A stretch of DNA of 64,000 bases from Pisolithus tinctorius (Eukaryota; Basidiomycota; Agaricomycetes; Boletales; Pisolithaceae), in NCBI GenBank assembly GCA_024663395.1, contig JANFAH010000003.1, positions 2,356,001 to 2,420,000 of the forward strand. The letters run 5' to 3'. Shown here piece by piece: positions 11,593 through 24,600 of the stretch. Position 1 is the stretch's first letter. Each line of letters opens with the position of its first letter. The position numbers and the translations under genes are program-made. The notes beneath the pieces are model-generated. The model made no database searches. It saw only the letters and a program-made list of their open reading frames with translations, and was not told the DNA's origin.

Positions 11593-12138
11593 CTTGAGGG
11601 GGGTTTTCTTGACGCTGCAGACGGTGAGGACGGCTTACTTGCACGAGAATATTGAGTGCACGGCAACTTCCTTGACTTTGATGCGCCGCTTCATTTCTCG
11701 TCACGTGACAGAATCCCCTACCGAATGTGCTCCGAATGTAGCGATGGGCGGCCAGCATGTGGGCTCGTTGAGGTAGCTCAGCCTTTTCGGCATGAACTTT
11801 ATTCCCGATAACAGTTGTGAAGTCTTACCGCCGTTCATTAGGAAGCACGCTCCTTGCTATCTACCTTTTTGGCCCCTGCGAACACTGCCGTTGGTTGTGC
11901 ACATCAGAGCTCCCGCTGGCCCGACCAATGACTTATGTATGTTTACAACCAGCGGTCGCAAAATCGCCGCAGACCTTGCTTAACGAGGTTTAAGTTAACA
12001 TAGCCACATCGTCAGCATGTGGATTATGTAAGTGAACGAGGCACGTACGATATATCCCACCGCTGTCAGGATAACCATCACCGAATTTTCCCAATCTGGC
12101 GCTTATTTTTCTGTTTCCTTGACTCTGTGTTCGCGAGG
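11593..12138. other. Intergenic region upstream of RPL13 and of the membrane-protein gene
   Basis: Divergent promoter region. Short ORFs only, none with recognisable motifs. Confidence 0.45.
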
Positions 12139-13771
12139 ATGCGCTCGACGCTCCTCCTGCGGTCCATTTTCATCCTTTTCCCGCCCATATTGATGGCGAA
12201 GGCATTCAGCGTGTCGGTGGGAACCGCTGCTGAATGCGCCTCATTCACCGTCTCTTGGACAGGTAAGTCCTTTATGTACCCCGCTCTTCTTGGTGCCCTC
12301 ACGCGTGTTGGAGCGCAGGCGGCCAAAGCCCCTTTCAGATTTCTATTTTCCCCGTGAGTTCTCCTGCGTACCAGGTAACCCGTTCTCTAGACAGCGGTTA
12401 CAAAGGTTTTCGATGTCCCGAGATTCTACTCTGTGCCATCCTCGGCATACAATGGAAACCAAGGATCTTATACCATTTCTCAGTTGCCGCTGGCACAGGG
12501 GACTAAGTTCGTGTTGACGGTATCTGATGCTACCGGGTTCGGAACCGGGGGTGCAACTGATGTGATACAGGTGGCGGAGTCCACCAGCAGCTCCAGCTGC
12601 AACACTACTACTCCGGCCCTTAGCTACACTTACAATTTACCATCGTCTCTTCAGCAATGCGCGTAAGTCGTAGCGCTGTGCCCGTCATGGACGTTCTCGC
12701 TGACGCGCCACTCCACCCTAGACCCTACGTCTTCAACGGATACCAGGGAGCGGCATTGCCTGTTACTTTTGTGGTCAGTAACTTGTTGCTTTGCACGCCT
12801 CCTCGCGCTCAGATTAAATGCAGGGGCTCATTCCTGGCGGGGAGGCCTTTGTCCTTCAGTCTGGTGTGGCAACCGGCAGCTACACCTGGACGACAAATGT
12901 ACAAGCCGGGACCTCGATTATATTTTCAATGTTGGATGCTCAAAATAGGACAGGCGGCAGTTCTGACCTCGAGACAGTGCAGCTCTCAAACGATGCTTCT
13001 TGCCTAAGTTCCACTTCCCCTTCATCCACTGCGAGCATCCCGCAGTCATCACAATCGGGGTCTTCCTCTCCATCTACTAGCCCAACTGGTTTTAGCTCGA
13101 CAAAAATTTCTACTGCCACTATCATTGGAATAGCTGGTGGAGGTGTGGTTGCCCTTGCCGCGCTGGTGTTCCTTGGACTGTTCCTTATCCGAAAGAGGCG
13201 CAGGAACTATTCCATGTACTCCCTTGCCACACCACGTAATGCGCCTCTTTTACATTCATCGGGGGACCTTCATCACGATCCGGATACGCCCATGAATGCG
13301 ACCGTATACCCCTTTCCATACCAGCGAGACCACGCTCGTTCCTTCGTGCCGTCAGGTCAGACTACACCCAGCATGTCCCACCGTGCTCCTCAGGACACCC
13401 ACAGTTTACCCCGCACTTTGACAAGCCTGCAAGGGGACTCTTCCATCGGTGCTCACTCCCCCAATTCTGCGCCATATAGTGATACAGGCATGTCGTCGGT
13501 ACCGTCATCTGCTCGTGGGAAGGGTTCCATGACTGTTATGAGTGCTCCCACACGCTTCATTATTCATACGGATGCAGAAGACGTTCCGCCTGCCGCACCG
13601 CAGGTCATCGAACTCCCACCACAATACTCAGAAAGGCCAGGGTCCGGACTGCAACAATCACAATCGCGGCCTCTGTCGTCAGGAACTGAGTACGGAGACA
13701 CGGAGCTTGCCTATGCGTCGAACGCCATGGACGCAAATTCCGATTTTCGGCCACCTCACTCGCCGCCATAG
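12139..13771 (+). CDS. Secreted/type I single-pass membrane protein, function unknown
   Basis: Five exons (12139-12262, 12319-12353, 12391-12662, 12722-12773, 12824-13771) give 476 aa. An N-terminal signal peptide (RSTLLLRSIFILFPPILMAKA) is followed by an ectodomain of about 250 residues with Cys pairs, motifs such as CASFTVSWTGG and GSYTISQLPLAQGT, and a Ser/Thr-rich stalk. One membrane helix follows (TIIGIAGGGVVALAALVFL...), then a stop-transfer cluster RKRRRN. The cytoplasmic tail of about 190 residues is Ser/Pro-rich and low-complexity. The ectodomain plan resembles a family I associate with mushroom-forming fungi, with no assigned function. A wall-sensor-like role is possible from architecture only. 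All intron phases close. Confidence 0.75.
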
Positions 13772-14198
13772 CCATGCCCACCTTACTTGCATTTGGAAAG
13801 AACCGGACTATTTGGATACATAGCGTAGCGCTTCTTTCTGGCTAACTTATTGGGCTCCCGTTCTCTTCAATAGTTTTCAGCCCACGCTCGTTCCCGTTCC
13901 CCCGCAAATATTTGTGGACATTCCTACCGGCTTTGCCATTTCACTATGTACCCTTAGCAGACCAATTAGGCGGGGAGAACGATAAGATCGCACACTTAGC
14001 AGAATCTCCACAGGTGCATGCCTACATTTCCTTTGCTCCTTAAAAATATAGCATGGTAAAGGACAGCGAAGAAATGAAAGTCTGTAAGAAATACATAACA
14101 ACTGCACTGAGGCCCCTAGTGAAAGGGCTGGCCTCATATCATATCCCCCCAAATACTTTCCGAGGGACTATACTTCAGCCACCAGTCGGAGGTAACCT
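13772..14198. other. Convergent 3' intergenic region
   Basis: Between the stops of the membrane-protein gene (plus) and the unrecognised minus-strand gene. No coding signal seen. Confidence 0.45.
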
Positions 14199-15022
14199 TC
14201 ATGAATTTGACTCTATATCTTCATCCAAGTGCTGTCTAGAAAAGGCATCAATCATGGCGTCGTGGTCTTTGCGTCGCTTGTGCCTTCTCCGTCTGTCTTC
14301 CTTTATAGTGCGCTCGATGCGCCGGCGGATTTTGGCATGGGTTCTAGGGTCAATGACAGCTAGGCTGCACTTGTAACACGCAAGTTCGACACTTGCAAGT
14401 AGACGGAGTGTCTCCGAATTATTCAATGCCTAACATAGCTGTGAGAAGCCGACCAAAACAGTACCAACAAGTGATGCACTAACATTCAAAGACCAAGAAA
14501 CGACACTGCCGCCCTCGATACAACCGATCACGACAAAATTGCCGCGTTTTTTCGGCTTGCAGATCGGACACCTAAGGGTTTCCATTTAGAACAAGATTGG
14601 TCAATCCGAACATACACCTTGACCTCTCCGAAGACTACGAGAACCTTTCCCGAAGACATAGACCGCACCACTAGAAGGATATGTAGACATGGCAAAGTAC
14701 AAGATCGTCTCCACACTTACCCACTCGGGAGTTTTGACCCATGAACTCTTGGGAGACCAGCGCACGTCCCAAGTACACCCACGAGTCTCTCTCCGGTCGT
14801 CTGACATGGACCTTGACCTGAATGTCTTTAAACTCTCGACTAGGCTGTGCCACTGCTGCGAGACGGACACCACAAGTTTCAATGATCGTGGAGGAATGTT
14901 AGTGTGCCACTATATTGCTGAAAGTATCGGTACGTACAGCCTGCAGGCTTGTCATAGGTCACCGTTACTTGACCCTCGGATACTTGTAATGGGGTATCCG
15001 TCATTACAGCGTCTTCGTCCAT
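14199..15022 (-). CDS. Conserved-looking protein of unknown function
   Basis: I do not recognise this protein. The best model has exons 15022-14938, 14855-14721, 14670-14624, 14571-14494 and 14429-14199, giving 191 aa. It starts MDEDAVMTDTPLQ. The middle has REFKDIQVKVHVRRPERDSWVYLGRALVSQE and a basic Cys-containing stretch (FCRDRLYRGRQCRFL). The end is ACYKCSLAVIDPRTHAKIRRRIER followed by a very basic helix. The first three introns have good donors and consistent phase. The last is uncertain: the strong donor GTTAGT breaks the frame, so the model uses a weak TTG|GTCTTT donor at 14493. This could be a real unusual donor, an indel or a decaying gene. Confidence 0.5.
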
Positions 15023-15397
15023 CTGTGCGAAACTGTATCAGTGACATAATGACACTAATAAGCAGGCCCAAATCAGACATACTTGGTGTCTGGGTTATAT
15101 CCAAGAAGTGTGGCAGAAGACGTAGTTAACACCATGCCACCATTATAACCCAGGTGTTTGATAGCTCGTTTACACCACGTGACAGCCTGTATGGTATGTG
15201 GGACTCAAACTCAGTACTGAAGCGGAATCTACCATAGCGATGATTTCGCTTTTAAATAGCCGAGTGCTCAATGGTGCCATTCCCTAGTCAAAGGGCAGAG
15301 TACTGTGTCGCGTTTGTGTTCGTCACAATCAGCAGATACAACGCGTTGCTCTTTCTCGCATAAAACAATATTGCCTTTCTTTGAGCCACCGACATCG
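15023..15397. other. Divergent intergenic region
   Basis: 375 bp between two unrecognised genes. No supported feature seen beyond presumed promoters. Confidence 0.4.
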
Positions 15398-16118
15398 ATG
15401 AAAGACTTAGCAGATGCAGAAAAAGGTGAGTCGAGGGGGAACTCTCTGACAGCCCATCATGAGGACGACCACAATCCGCGCTTGCTATCCTCGACCACTG
15501 ACCGCAGACTCCTCCGGGAGTTCTTTCGAGCTAACTTCGTCCCAGCTCGCGCATGAAGATGAGGTGGATGCTCAAAGATATGAGATCATCAAAGATGACA
15601 AGGTCCTTGAGGCACACGAGAAGAAAGTGAGGCCATACAGGTTGTTCACCAAAAAAATACTCACGCTCAAAAAGCGAGACCAAGAAGATGACGATTTCTA
15701 TCTCGATCCACAGGAACTCTATAACCAGGGCTCTTCTCAAAGCACAGACATCTCCAGCGACAGCAACCTCCCTGGAATGTATAGAAGCGCTGGTTCCACC
15801 GAAGAAGAGGACTCGGAAATGGAGACCGACAGCTCTCCGGAGGGCTCCTCTTCAGGTCGTGCTAGCCCAGTGCCCGTAGATCAGCGCACTCCAGAACAGG
15901 CTCTTTGGGAGGACAAAGAAATAACTAGGGAGAAGATAAAATTAATCCATAAGGCGCTGTACCAGGACCCTCATGAAATCCTCAGCCCAGATCGACGGAG
16001 GTTCGCGAAAGCGCTAATTGCAATCCTTTATGGACTGACGGTGGGAGAGATGGAATTGGTAGATAGGTGGATCATACGAAATCGAGAGCAACTAAAGTTG
16101 TGGCCTAATAGGGCATGA
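15398..16118 (+). CDS. Acidic Ser-rich hypothetical protein
   Basis: Two exons, 15398-15425 (28 nt) and 15508-16118, give 212 aa starting MKDLADAEK. The donor AAAG|GTGAGT and acceptor CCGCAG|AC join in phase. The central part is charged (KVRPYRLFTKKILTLKKRDQ), then an acidic/Ser-rich segment (TEEEDSEMETDSS), then a predicted helical C-terminus (KIKLIHKALYQDPHEILSPDRRRFAKAL). No catalytic motif or known domain is visible. It is convergent with TAF5, whose stop is 93 bp downstream. The second exon is probably real coding sequence given its length and composition; the first exon is less certain. Confidence 0.55.
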
Positions 16119-16210
16119 AAGCGTTAGGATGTTACAGTGCAATGCTTGTATGTCATGAATCTCATGTTAACGAGGTCCGGAAAATCCAGATGTCTCGGAA
16201 GATTGATACA

Positions 16211-18912
16211 CTATCTCGGTTCGAGGGGAAGGTAGTAACCGGCGGCAAGGCAAAGATTGCGTGGCGTGAAGTGAACATTGATTACCGGAGTCCGCTTTGT
16301 GGGGAAAGTTGCAAGTAGGTCAGTGCTGTCGTGAGGTGAGAAACCCCGCTTCAGTGAAAGAAATGATTCATACGTTTCATTGCTCTCCTCCGCCGGCCGG
16401 AGTGTTTGTGGTTCATCCACTCCATTTTCGTGAGGTTTCACTTGACTTCCAGCGCCCCTCACGTCCCAACAGCGCACTGTCCAATCGGCACCCCCACTGA
16501 CCAATAACGAGGATTCAGCGCTAAATGACAAAGAGTATATGGAAGCAGCATGGCCAGTCATTTTCTTGATGCGGCGACCGGAGCCAAGATCCCAAAGATT
16601 AATTGCAAGATCTTCACCCGCACTCGCGAGGTACCGGCCATCTGGGCTAATTGCTAGGGCGGATAGTGTCCCCTGGTGGCCAATAAACACCCTGACGCAA
16701 GTTCCGCGTTGGACATCCCAAAGGCGGGCGGTCCAATCATCAGAGCCAGTGGCCAGGTATAACGAATTGGGATGAAAGCGCACACACTTTTGACGGATTA
16801 ACAAGGCAATACGTCATCCCATTGACTACACTTACATCTACATCGCTTAAATGCCCAACGTATAATCGCAAGGCAGAGGTACGATCCGTCGACCACAGCC
16901 TTGCTGTTCGATCTCGACTAGCAGTTGCAAAATATGTACCCATGGGGCTCCACTGCACGTCCCAGACTGGGTTTTGGTGACCGCGGTAGGCGACCACATT
17001 TGTCATAGTATCAAGGGACCAGAGTCGGGTGGTTGCGTCAGCAGATCCAGAGAGCAAATATTTTGGGGGCGCTGCAGAACCACCGAGGGGATCGAATGAG
17101 AGAGAGTATACGGGACCACTATGTCCGATCAGTTTCCGTGTGTTGCTCCCATCCGGTTCTAGCAATCGTGAAATACCACTAGCTGAAGAGCAAGGTGGTC
17201 AGATTCGTGGGGACACACCATGCTACCATCTTACAGTCTGCTACGTCTGGTGAAGCATCACTACGCAGTCCCCTCAGCTTTTCGCCCTTCAGACTCCATA
17301 ATCGAATGTAACTTTCAGAGAATCCCGCCGCCATCAGGCTGATGTCAGGGGAGAAAGTGCAGCATGGTACTCTATTATGGAATGAACCAAAGAAGAGAAA
17401 ACCCGATGAGCTACCGACACGTACCCTTCTCCAACATCATGCATGGTGTAGGCGCAGATACTGGGTAAGGCTTTCGACCGTGCAGACGTGCTTTGGGTAG
17501 AGTTCATATCCACCGAGCTCATAGCTGAGGGGTCAAGCCGTATCCGCTTTCTTGCATCACGTACTTTTTCTACCTCCCTCTGCACATCAATCGTTTTAAA
17601 CGAAGGGGGGTGTGGGAGTAAATCAGCCTCGGTGGGTGAAACAATACCAGGCAAGGCCTGTGGACGAGTGAAATGAGCGTCATATTGGGCACTGGGATCA
17701 CGATCTAGCATCGCTTGTTCTCGGAGGATGCGTTCCGCCTCCGCTCGAAGCTCCTCAGAGGTAGGAGCTGGACCGAGCTTCAGTTCACCTTTGGAAGTGT
17801 TAAAAGTGTGTGGATTCGGCACAGCCGATGAACCATTCGGCTGAGCGATTGCAGGAATGAGCGATGACAGGAGCCCAGTGGATTCCTCCCATGCATTGGG
17901 AGATACCGACGTCGCACTCGCGTTTGTGACTGGCGAGGTGCATAAGCATTGCAAGTACAGGGCCAAAACAACTCACCGTCAAAGCGCAAATGGTTATTTA
18001 CAACGCGCATGACCGCTGCCCGTCCTCGCTTCCCTTTTTCGCCGGAAAAGCCCTCACCTGCACCGGGTGTTTCTCCACCCACCCCTTCCGTTAACCAACC
18101 TATTAGGAGGCTGAAACCAGACCGGCTCATCCTTATAACGTATTTCTCGTTGCGAAAACGCTGTGCTAGGTCATCATTTTGGACGTGCGACGGCAACATC
18201 AAGGTTGACAGGTGATGTAAAGTCACATTATGGGTTGGTGCCAAGGATGGGGAAAAAGTTGCATGAAAATGAAGCGCTGAGGAGACGTCCAATACAATGC
18301 ACAAGAAAGAGAGCAGGAAACGGACCTGCCTCCTTAAAGCCTTTTTGGACTAAATCAAGGTAGAAGTGACAGAATATCGGGAAAAGCATCGGAAGAAACT
18401 CAGGCTGGAAAGAAATCAGACCATGCAGAATTCCGGACCCGACGTGATGTCACCTTGTACATGTCCAAGGACCCCTCCACCCATGATTCGAGTTCTCTGA
18501 ACCCTTCGTGTTTATCGGTGGGGTCAAGTGAGAGTATTTCTTCGGCGCCAGCAGTACCGAGGCTTGCGATCAGAGTTTGAATACTCGAAGGATTTCCCAT
18601 CGTGCTCAACTCTTGGAGGACGCTTGAGCTGTCCTTCAAGACATTTTCGCCAGGCCGCGATGGCTTCTGTGCAAACACTGCTAAACCCTTAATCAAATCG
18701 TCGGACGACAGTGTATTCCCGGAGACTTCAGTGCTTCCACTCTCGATTGCTTCGAGCAGCGCAGCTTCTGCACTTTTGTGACCACGAGCACGCAGATACT
18801 CCAGCACGAGTCGATCAACTGGGTTCGCACTCTGCGCGGCATCTTGAGCGTTTGCGTTTGCGGTGGAGGGAGAAACCCCTGTGGAAGACGGGGCAGGCGT
18901 ATTAGACGACAT
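16211..18912 (-). CDS. TAF5: TFIID/SAGA subunit TAF5
   Basis: Scaffold subunit of TFIID (and of SAGA in fungi) in RNA polymerase II transcription. Seven exons (18912-18454, 18404-18326, 18276-17977, 17929-17425, 17371-17235, 17182-16836, 16786-16211) give 800 aa. An N-terminal LisH-like helix pair (VDRLVLEYLRARGHKSAEAALLE) is followed by the TAF5 NTD2 domain (FREL.SWVEGSLDMYKPEFLPMLFPIFCHFYLDLV). A linker with GPAPTSEELRAEAERILREQ leads to a WD40 propeller with about seven blades (for example GHSGPVYSLSFDP, GHQNPVWDVQWSP, GHQGTLSALAISPDGRYLASAGED). The C-terminal TKRTPVINVHFTPRNLCLAAG is typical of TAF5. All intron phases close. Confidence 0.95.
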
Positions 18913-19287
18913 ATGAGCGCGTTGTACTCGCTATGAGGTTGAGGAGACCACTCGAAACAACATATTACATAAGTGTATCGCGGCCCCTGTATTGGATTGG
19001 AAACAACTACGTCCGTGTAGTCTATCAACGGGTTTTCAATGCTAATTTAACTGGTCATCGAACAGACAGAAACACCGCCATCAACGTGTCGGGTTTTCTC
19101 ACTGCTTGAAGGTGGTTACATAACTTAAGCACTGTGTATGCCCTCTGATCTACGGTTTTCCTTAGTAAGCTGGCGGTCTAGACGTTGAAAGACATTATCA
19201 ATACATCAGGCAGCTTAAGCTGCAGCGTATAGAGATACATTTGACGACCGTAATTAACAGTAACATTACACAGATTCAGATTGTGAA
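18913..19287. other. Intergenic region between NoxA 3' end and TAF5 5' end
   Basis: Same-strand spacer that should carry the TAF5 promoter and the NoxA terminator. No other signal seen. Confidence 0.4.
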
Positions 19288-21356
19288 TCAGAAATGCTCC
19301 TAGGTAATGTCGCGTTATCTGCACTTGGCTGTGCTAGGTATAGGTGTGGATGCCTACCTTTGAAAAGGAAAATGCAACACTCCGAGTGGTGTGTTGCTGG
19401 GTAGCCTCCTTGATGGCTGCGGCGAGAGCACTGGGTCCACAGAAGTATGTCTGGATCTGTATTAAAAAGAAACTTTCAATGACATTTAGGGCGGACGCAC
19501 ACCGACTCTAGTCCTTAATTGAGCTTCGCGACCAGGAAGATACTGCCCGAATTCGATGGCTTCTTGCATGCGACGATAAATGCGCTTCCAGTCGGGACGT
19601 CCAAACATAGTGCGAGTATGAAGCAAGGTGAGAGGGTCGTACTCCGCACCAGGATCATTAACTACTATGTTCCAGAACATATTCTCTTTGACCTTTTGTG
19701 TCAAGTAGATGTTGATGCGGAGGAAATTTGCTATCAGGAAAATAACGTGAGTAGATAGACACATGACCAATTCAGCAACGTACGGTCGGACTGAGAGAGT
19801 TCGATTTCGTGAAGAAGGGATTGGAACCATCCAAACGAAGGTGCGTCGCGGCAAACCCAGAAAAATTCCACCTTGCGAAGTGAGCCCACGCTCCCCCTCT
19901 GTTGCCGATACCAAATGTGTCTAAGAATCGAGGCAAACGGCGTGACTCCTTAGAAAAGTGTTGATGAGCAGAAAAAAAAGCAAAGATTCTGGAAACATAC
20001 CAATTCCCGCACCAATCAGAATGGCCACTTCGTTATCAAATACGTCCTCTGCAGGCGCACCATATGGGCCGTCAATACGGACACGAGGCGAAGGACGAGT
20101 GACAGAGTCTGTGTCTAACTCAACGAAGTCGCGGCGAGTTCCTGTGAACCCGTCCTCTTTCTCAACTCCGTCCATAGCTACCTTTGTCATTGCAGCAACA
20201 ACTGGCGGACCACATCCAAGGCGCTCGCCGAGGGCCTGAGTCCAGTCACCTACTTGACGAATATGAACAGATACGTATGGGTCTTCAGGCGCGGAGGTTA
20301 TGGTGAACTACCACGACACATCAGTGAACGGCAACAATCGATCTGCATCCCCGAAGTTGACATACAGGGTGCCATTGCCATCTAGATAATTCGGGGACTT
20401 GGAGGAAAAGCCACTGGCCGGCAGTGTACTTGAAGTCAGGCTTGATTATCCGTAGTTCCATGGCGCCGCTCGGGTGCACGAGCACCTTAGATAGTGTTGT
20501 TTCTCTCCTGGCACGATACTCGCGATATATTCTTTCGACAAAGTATGCGATTCCAGGCCAAATAATGAACCTCCAGCTCTCATAGCCAAGGCAGTGCTGA
20601 GTCGAGTAAAAAGGAAAAGACTTGATGTAGTCCGGTTGCACAGAATCGCGGACAAAGCACCCAGTTGCGTGTGAGTAAAGCGCAAGGAAAAAGAAGAATG
20701 CCAGATGATGAGTGTACCAGAAGGCTTCGAAGCACTGGTGGCGAATTTTGTGGTGAGCAGTGGTGTACATCAACAGCATGATGAACAGCATGAAATGGCC
20801 AGTGATACCACCCGCTTGGGTGTAGTGGATATCTAGGGCAGACAGGCGACGAACCTCTGGCAGGACGTCAAGGACACGAATGAAAATAGCGACAGCACTC
20901 ACGCGTTCGCTCGACGTTGAAGAAGTTGACATAGTGTGCGGTAGTATGCACCATTGCCCAGAATGCTAAGGAATAGGCGACCTGGCGATGAAACCAGATA
21001 TTTTCATCTATAGGCAATAGCCATCTGAGCTTGGGGCGGACGACGCGGATGACATTGCGCAGCATCGGTATGAGCAGAAGGCCGGCATCGAAGGCAAGAG
21101 TCAACCCTGCACCCCGAGAAACCCAAACTGAGTAGGTTAGTTGGTTAAGCGCAGCCAACCGTTTGTTAGTTTCCTTTGGAGATGATGAGAAACGGGAGTG
21201 CAAAGGGTGAGGATTCCGACGAACCTGCAGGTACCAGCCCACAGCAAATATAACCAATTGAGTGCCGTAGAAAAGGACATTGAAAAAAAGACGCCTGGGA
21301 GTGAGGAATTCCCTTCGGAACCATGATGTGATCATGGTTAACACTCCTGGGCTCAT
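19288..21356 (-). CDS. noxA: NADPH oxidase NoxA (superoxide-generating)
   Basis: Transmembrane flavocytochrome that moves electrons from NADPH through FAD and two hemes to O2. Fungal NoxA is linked to fruiting and hyphal differentiation. Eight exons: 21356-21225, 21173-20903, 20856-20366, 20307-20001, 19948-19784, 19730-19501, 19456-19358 and a 12-nt exon 19299-19288 coding EHF-stop. Total 568 aa. Visible are heme-binding His residues in NIWFHRQVAY..VHTTAHYVNF and AFWYTHHLAF, the FAD site WQWHPFTITSAP, the NADPH sites IGAGIGVTPFASILR and TYFCGPSALA, and the canonical C-terminal EHF. It lacks EF-hands and a long N-terminus, so it is NoxA rather than NoxC or ferric reductase. The 51-nt first intron is in-frame and stop-free. 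Confidence 0.95.
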
Positions 21357-21609
21357 CGGAACTAAGAGAGACGAAGAGAGAAGATGAGAACTTTGACTGA
21401 GACCGGATCTGAGACTGCAGAGTGCCGCCCATGGCTCTACGGCCCGATCCGATTTTCAAAATCGATAGATCATTGCGGTAGAGGCTGTTGGACTGACCCA
21501 CGTCAGCAATATTATTCACGGCCGATCAACTCCCATAAAAGGTAAGAAGTTAGGGTGGCTGTGAGGTTTGGGCACGGCCCCATCGACGCGTTGCAGCTTC
21601 GTCTTGTCG

Positions 21610-24600
21610 ATGACCATGCCGCTCGCCCTTCCCCCCACCACCTCGGTCTCAACCAAGGCCAGACACGTTACCGTGTTTAGTTCCGACCAGGTCGCATCGA
21701 AGCCAAGCTCAGTAGTGGACTTATCGAGCCTCCAGGATGCAAGTCGCGTTCTGCACGAGCAACTTGTAAAGGATTCTCAAATTATACCTGACCTCGGCGA
21801 ATTGCTGTTGGGTACGTTTCTACCTCCGCTCTCCTTCATTTTCTAATCTTTCCACGAAACAGCTGGAGGAGCTTCCTCCGCATCATATAGTGTGTTCCCT
21901 GACGACTACCGGGTCCCTTTTCAAAAACGGAGACTCGTCGGTATCCCGGAAGCTCTGTTCCAATACTACAACAGTATGACGTTTATTTTGCATGCTGCTG
22001 CCCGGGTTTAACTTGTACATAGCCACCAATGTCACCTCACACATGGGACTTCTACCCGAAATCGAGCGCGTTTGGATATCCATAGACCACAAACTATTTC
22101 TCTGGGACTACATTGAGGGGTAGGTCAAGCAGAACTCAGTGATCATCGCTGATTTTCTGGTTATAGGCAAGACATTAGCTCATTCGTGGACCAGCCAGAC
22201 GTCATCACCAGCGTAGCCGTCGTCAAACCCAAACCAGGTGTATTCGTCGACGAAATCACCTCAGTGATGGTATTATGCACCCCCGTATCTATCCTTCTCG
22301 TCGGCCTCTCGGCATCGTCTGTTGTAGGACCAAATAACCGACGGCGTAAAGAGATCAAGATGTACGCCACAGACATGTCCATATCGACTGATGTAGAAAT
22401 GTCGTCTGTCGCTGGATCCCATGACGGCAGAATATTTATGTGCGGCTCGCAGGATGGCTGCCTGTACGAATTGCACTATCAGCAGAGCGAGTCGTGGTTC
22501 GGAAAGAGAGTGCAGCTCATCAACCACTCAGTGGGAGGGGTGCAAAGTTTATTCCCTCGCTTTACTTCTTCTAAACATGAAGGTATGCAACAGTTTTGTT
22601 CCAAATTGGCTAATTCCAACGGCGGGTCAGACCGTATCTTGTCAGTAGTATTCGACGTGAACCGCAAGTGCCTATATACGCTCACGGCGAAAAATTCAAT
22701 CTCTGTTTATCAGCTAGGTGGCGAAAAGACTCTCCACCACATACAAACCATGTCCAATCTTTACAAGGCTGCACAAGACAAAGCTCCTAGCTCCCCCGCA
22801 CTTGCCCCATCACACTTCCAAGTCGTTTCTCTGCACGTAGTCAACCCCGATGAGTCCCGGACGGGCGTACAGCTCATTGGTGTGACAATGAATGGTGTAC
22901 GATTGTACTTCTCCCCTGCCACCTACGGATTTTCGCACGTTCCCAGTTCAAACCTTAGAGAGTCCCTCCGTCCCTTGCAGCTCACCCACGTTCGCCTCCC
23001 GCCCTCGAATCTGTATCATCCTGACGAGCTGTCGCATCCATATCGCCCCACTGCTTCTTCGTACAATCCTGCCCGGGGAGTGCCTCCTCCACCTCCCTCC
23101 CGCCCATTTGTTGTGTCGGGGATCGAAAATTCTTGTTACGTGGATGGCTTGATGATTTCGGCGCAGCCCGGGGATGCTGAGGGGATTGACTTTTTACTGT
23201 GTACTGCCCCAGACCTGACAAGAATAGGCGCTCTCGGGCAGGTACAGACCGCACAACACCAATATCCTGCCGCCTCTCAGCCTTCCGTATATGGTGCACC
23301 ATATGCTTCAGGTGGGACTCAGCGCCCACCTCTGGTAGAGTATGCAACGTTACTAGCCATCCCTGGTCGGACATGGGCGACGGCTAGTGTTCCAAGGTCG
23401 CCATCTGCGCCATCTTTGTCTCCCTCTCCTTCTACTATAAACGAACTTGCATCGCAGTTTTCTGAGCCCTCGCGACAGTTTATGATCCTTACAAACGTCG
23501 GGCTGACTTTCCTTGTTAAAAGGCGGTCACTGGACTACCTGAAAGCCGTTGTAGAGGAAGTCCTGTCTGAAGGCGCGGTACAGCCGATCATTGAGTTCAG
23601 AGACAGGTGGGTTCTGTGGTACATTCCGAATGCTCATGAAACTGACTGACAGCTAAAAGTTTCGGGAGAGATCAGACGTGTGCTATGCTTCTTGGCCTCG
23701 CTTGCGGAAATACCTTCTTGGACACTGGTGACCAAGCCACAGTGGGTACTCTATATACGCCCAGTCCTGATGTCACGAATATCGCCAAGCAAGCCTTCTA
23801 TGATTTTGGGGAGCGGCCGATATGGACGGAGAGGGTGACGTACGGTACGAGTGAGTCAACTTGTCACCTCATCTGGGCGTGGGTATGTGACCGTCTACCT
23901 TCAGGCGAAGCTTCGGGAAGTGCTATCTTCAGTGGTCGCAGAGAAGGGTTTGCGATCTACTTCGCTCGTCTGGTCAGGCCCATTTGGAAGGATAAGATCA
24001 CTAAACCTGGGTATATGGCCTTCGCCTACATCTGTGAATGACTCTTATTGCTCGTGCAGGTCTCTAGGGTTACATGAACTAAACGTTCAGGACGACCTGC
24101 TGGCAACAATTCAGAAGAATCTGTATGCGCTGAGGGAGTTTTTGGAAAAGAACCCCCATCTTTTCCACTCCACGCCCGGCGATCCTGCAGCGTCGCGCAG
24201 CCCAGCGGGGCATGAACAAGAAGCATGGAAGGTTCACTCATTCTTTCATCCTGGTGGAACGTCCTAACCGTTTTCGCAGGCAGAGCAGAGTTCGGTAGCT
24301 CAATTGCTATCGCTCCTAACGAGAACGATCGAGGCGATCTCATTCGTGTTGCTACTGAACGACTATCGATTAGGCGAACTCATAACGAGGTGAGTTCTGA
24401 CAACCCGCCTCAAGGGCCTAATTCTGATTACCGTACAAGATGCGACTCCGATACCCAGAAGCTTATCACCTCTATGACTTACGAAGACTTGATAACCACC
24501 CAGAACGGATTGAATGTATCCCGAGCACTTGTCAACGTAGTTATCGATCAACAAATTGGTCAGCAAATCAGTGTAAGTCTGTTATACCGCTTGTAGCAGC

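Noticed and set aside
22982..23374. 130-codon ORF antisense to NUP155
   Set aside because: Shadow of the Pro/Ser-rich coding strand; no motif.
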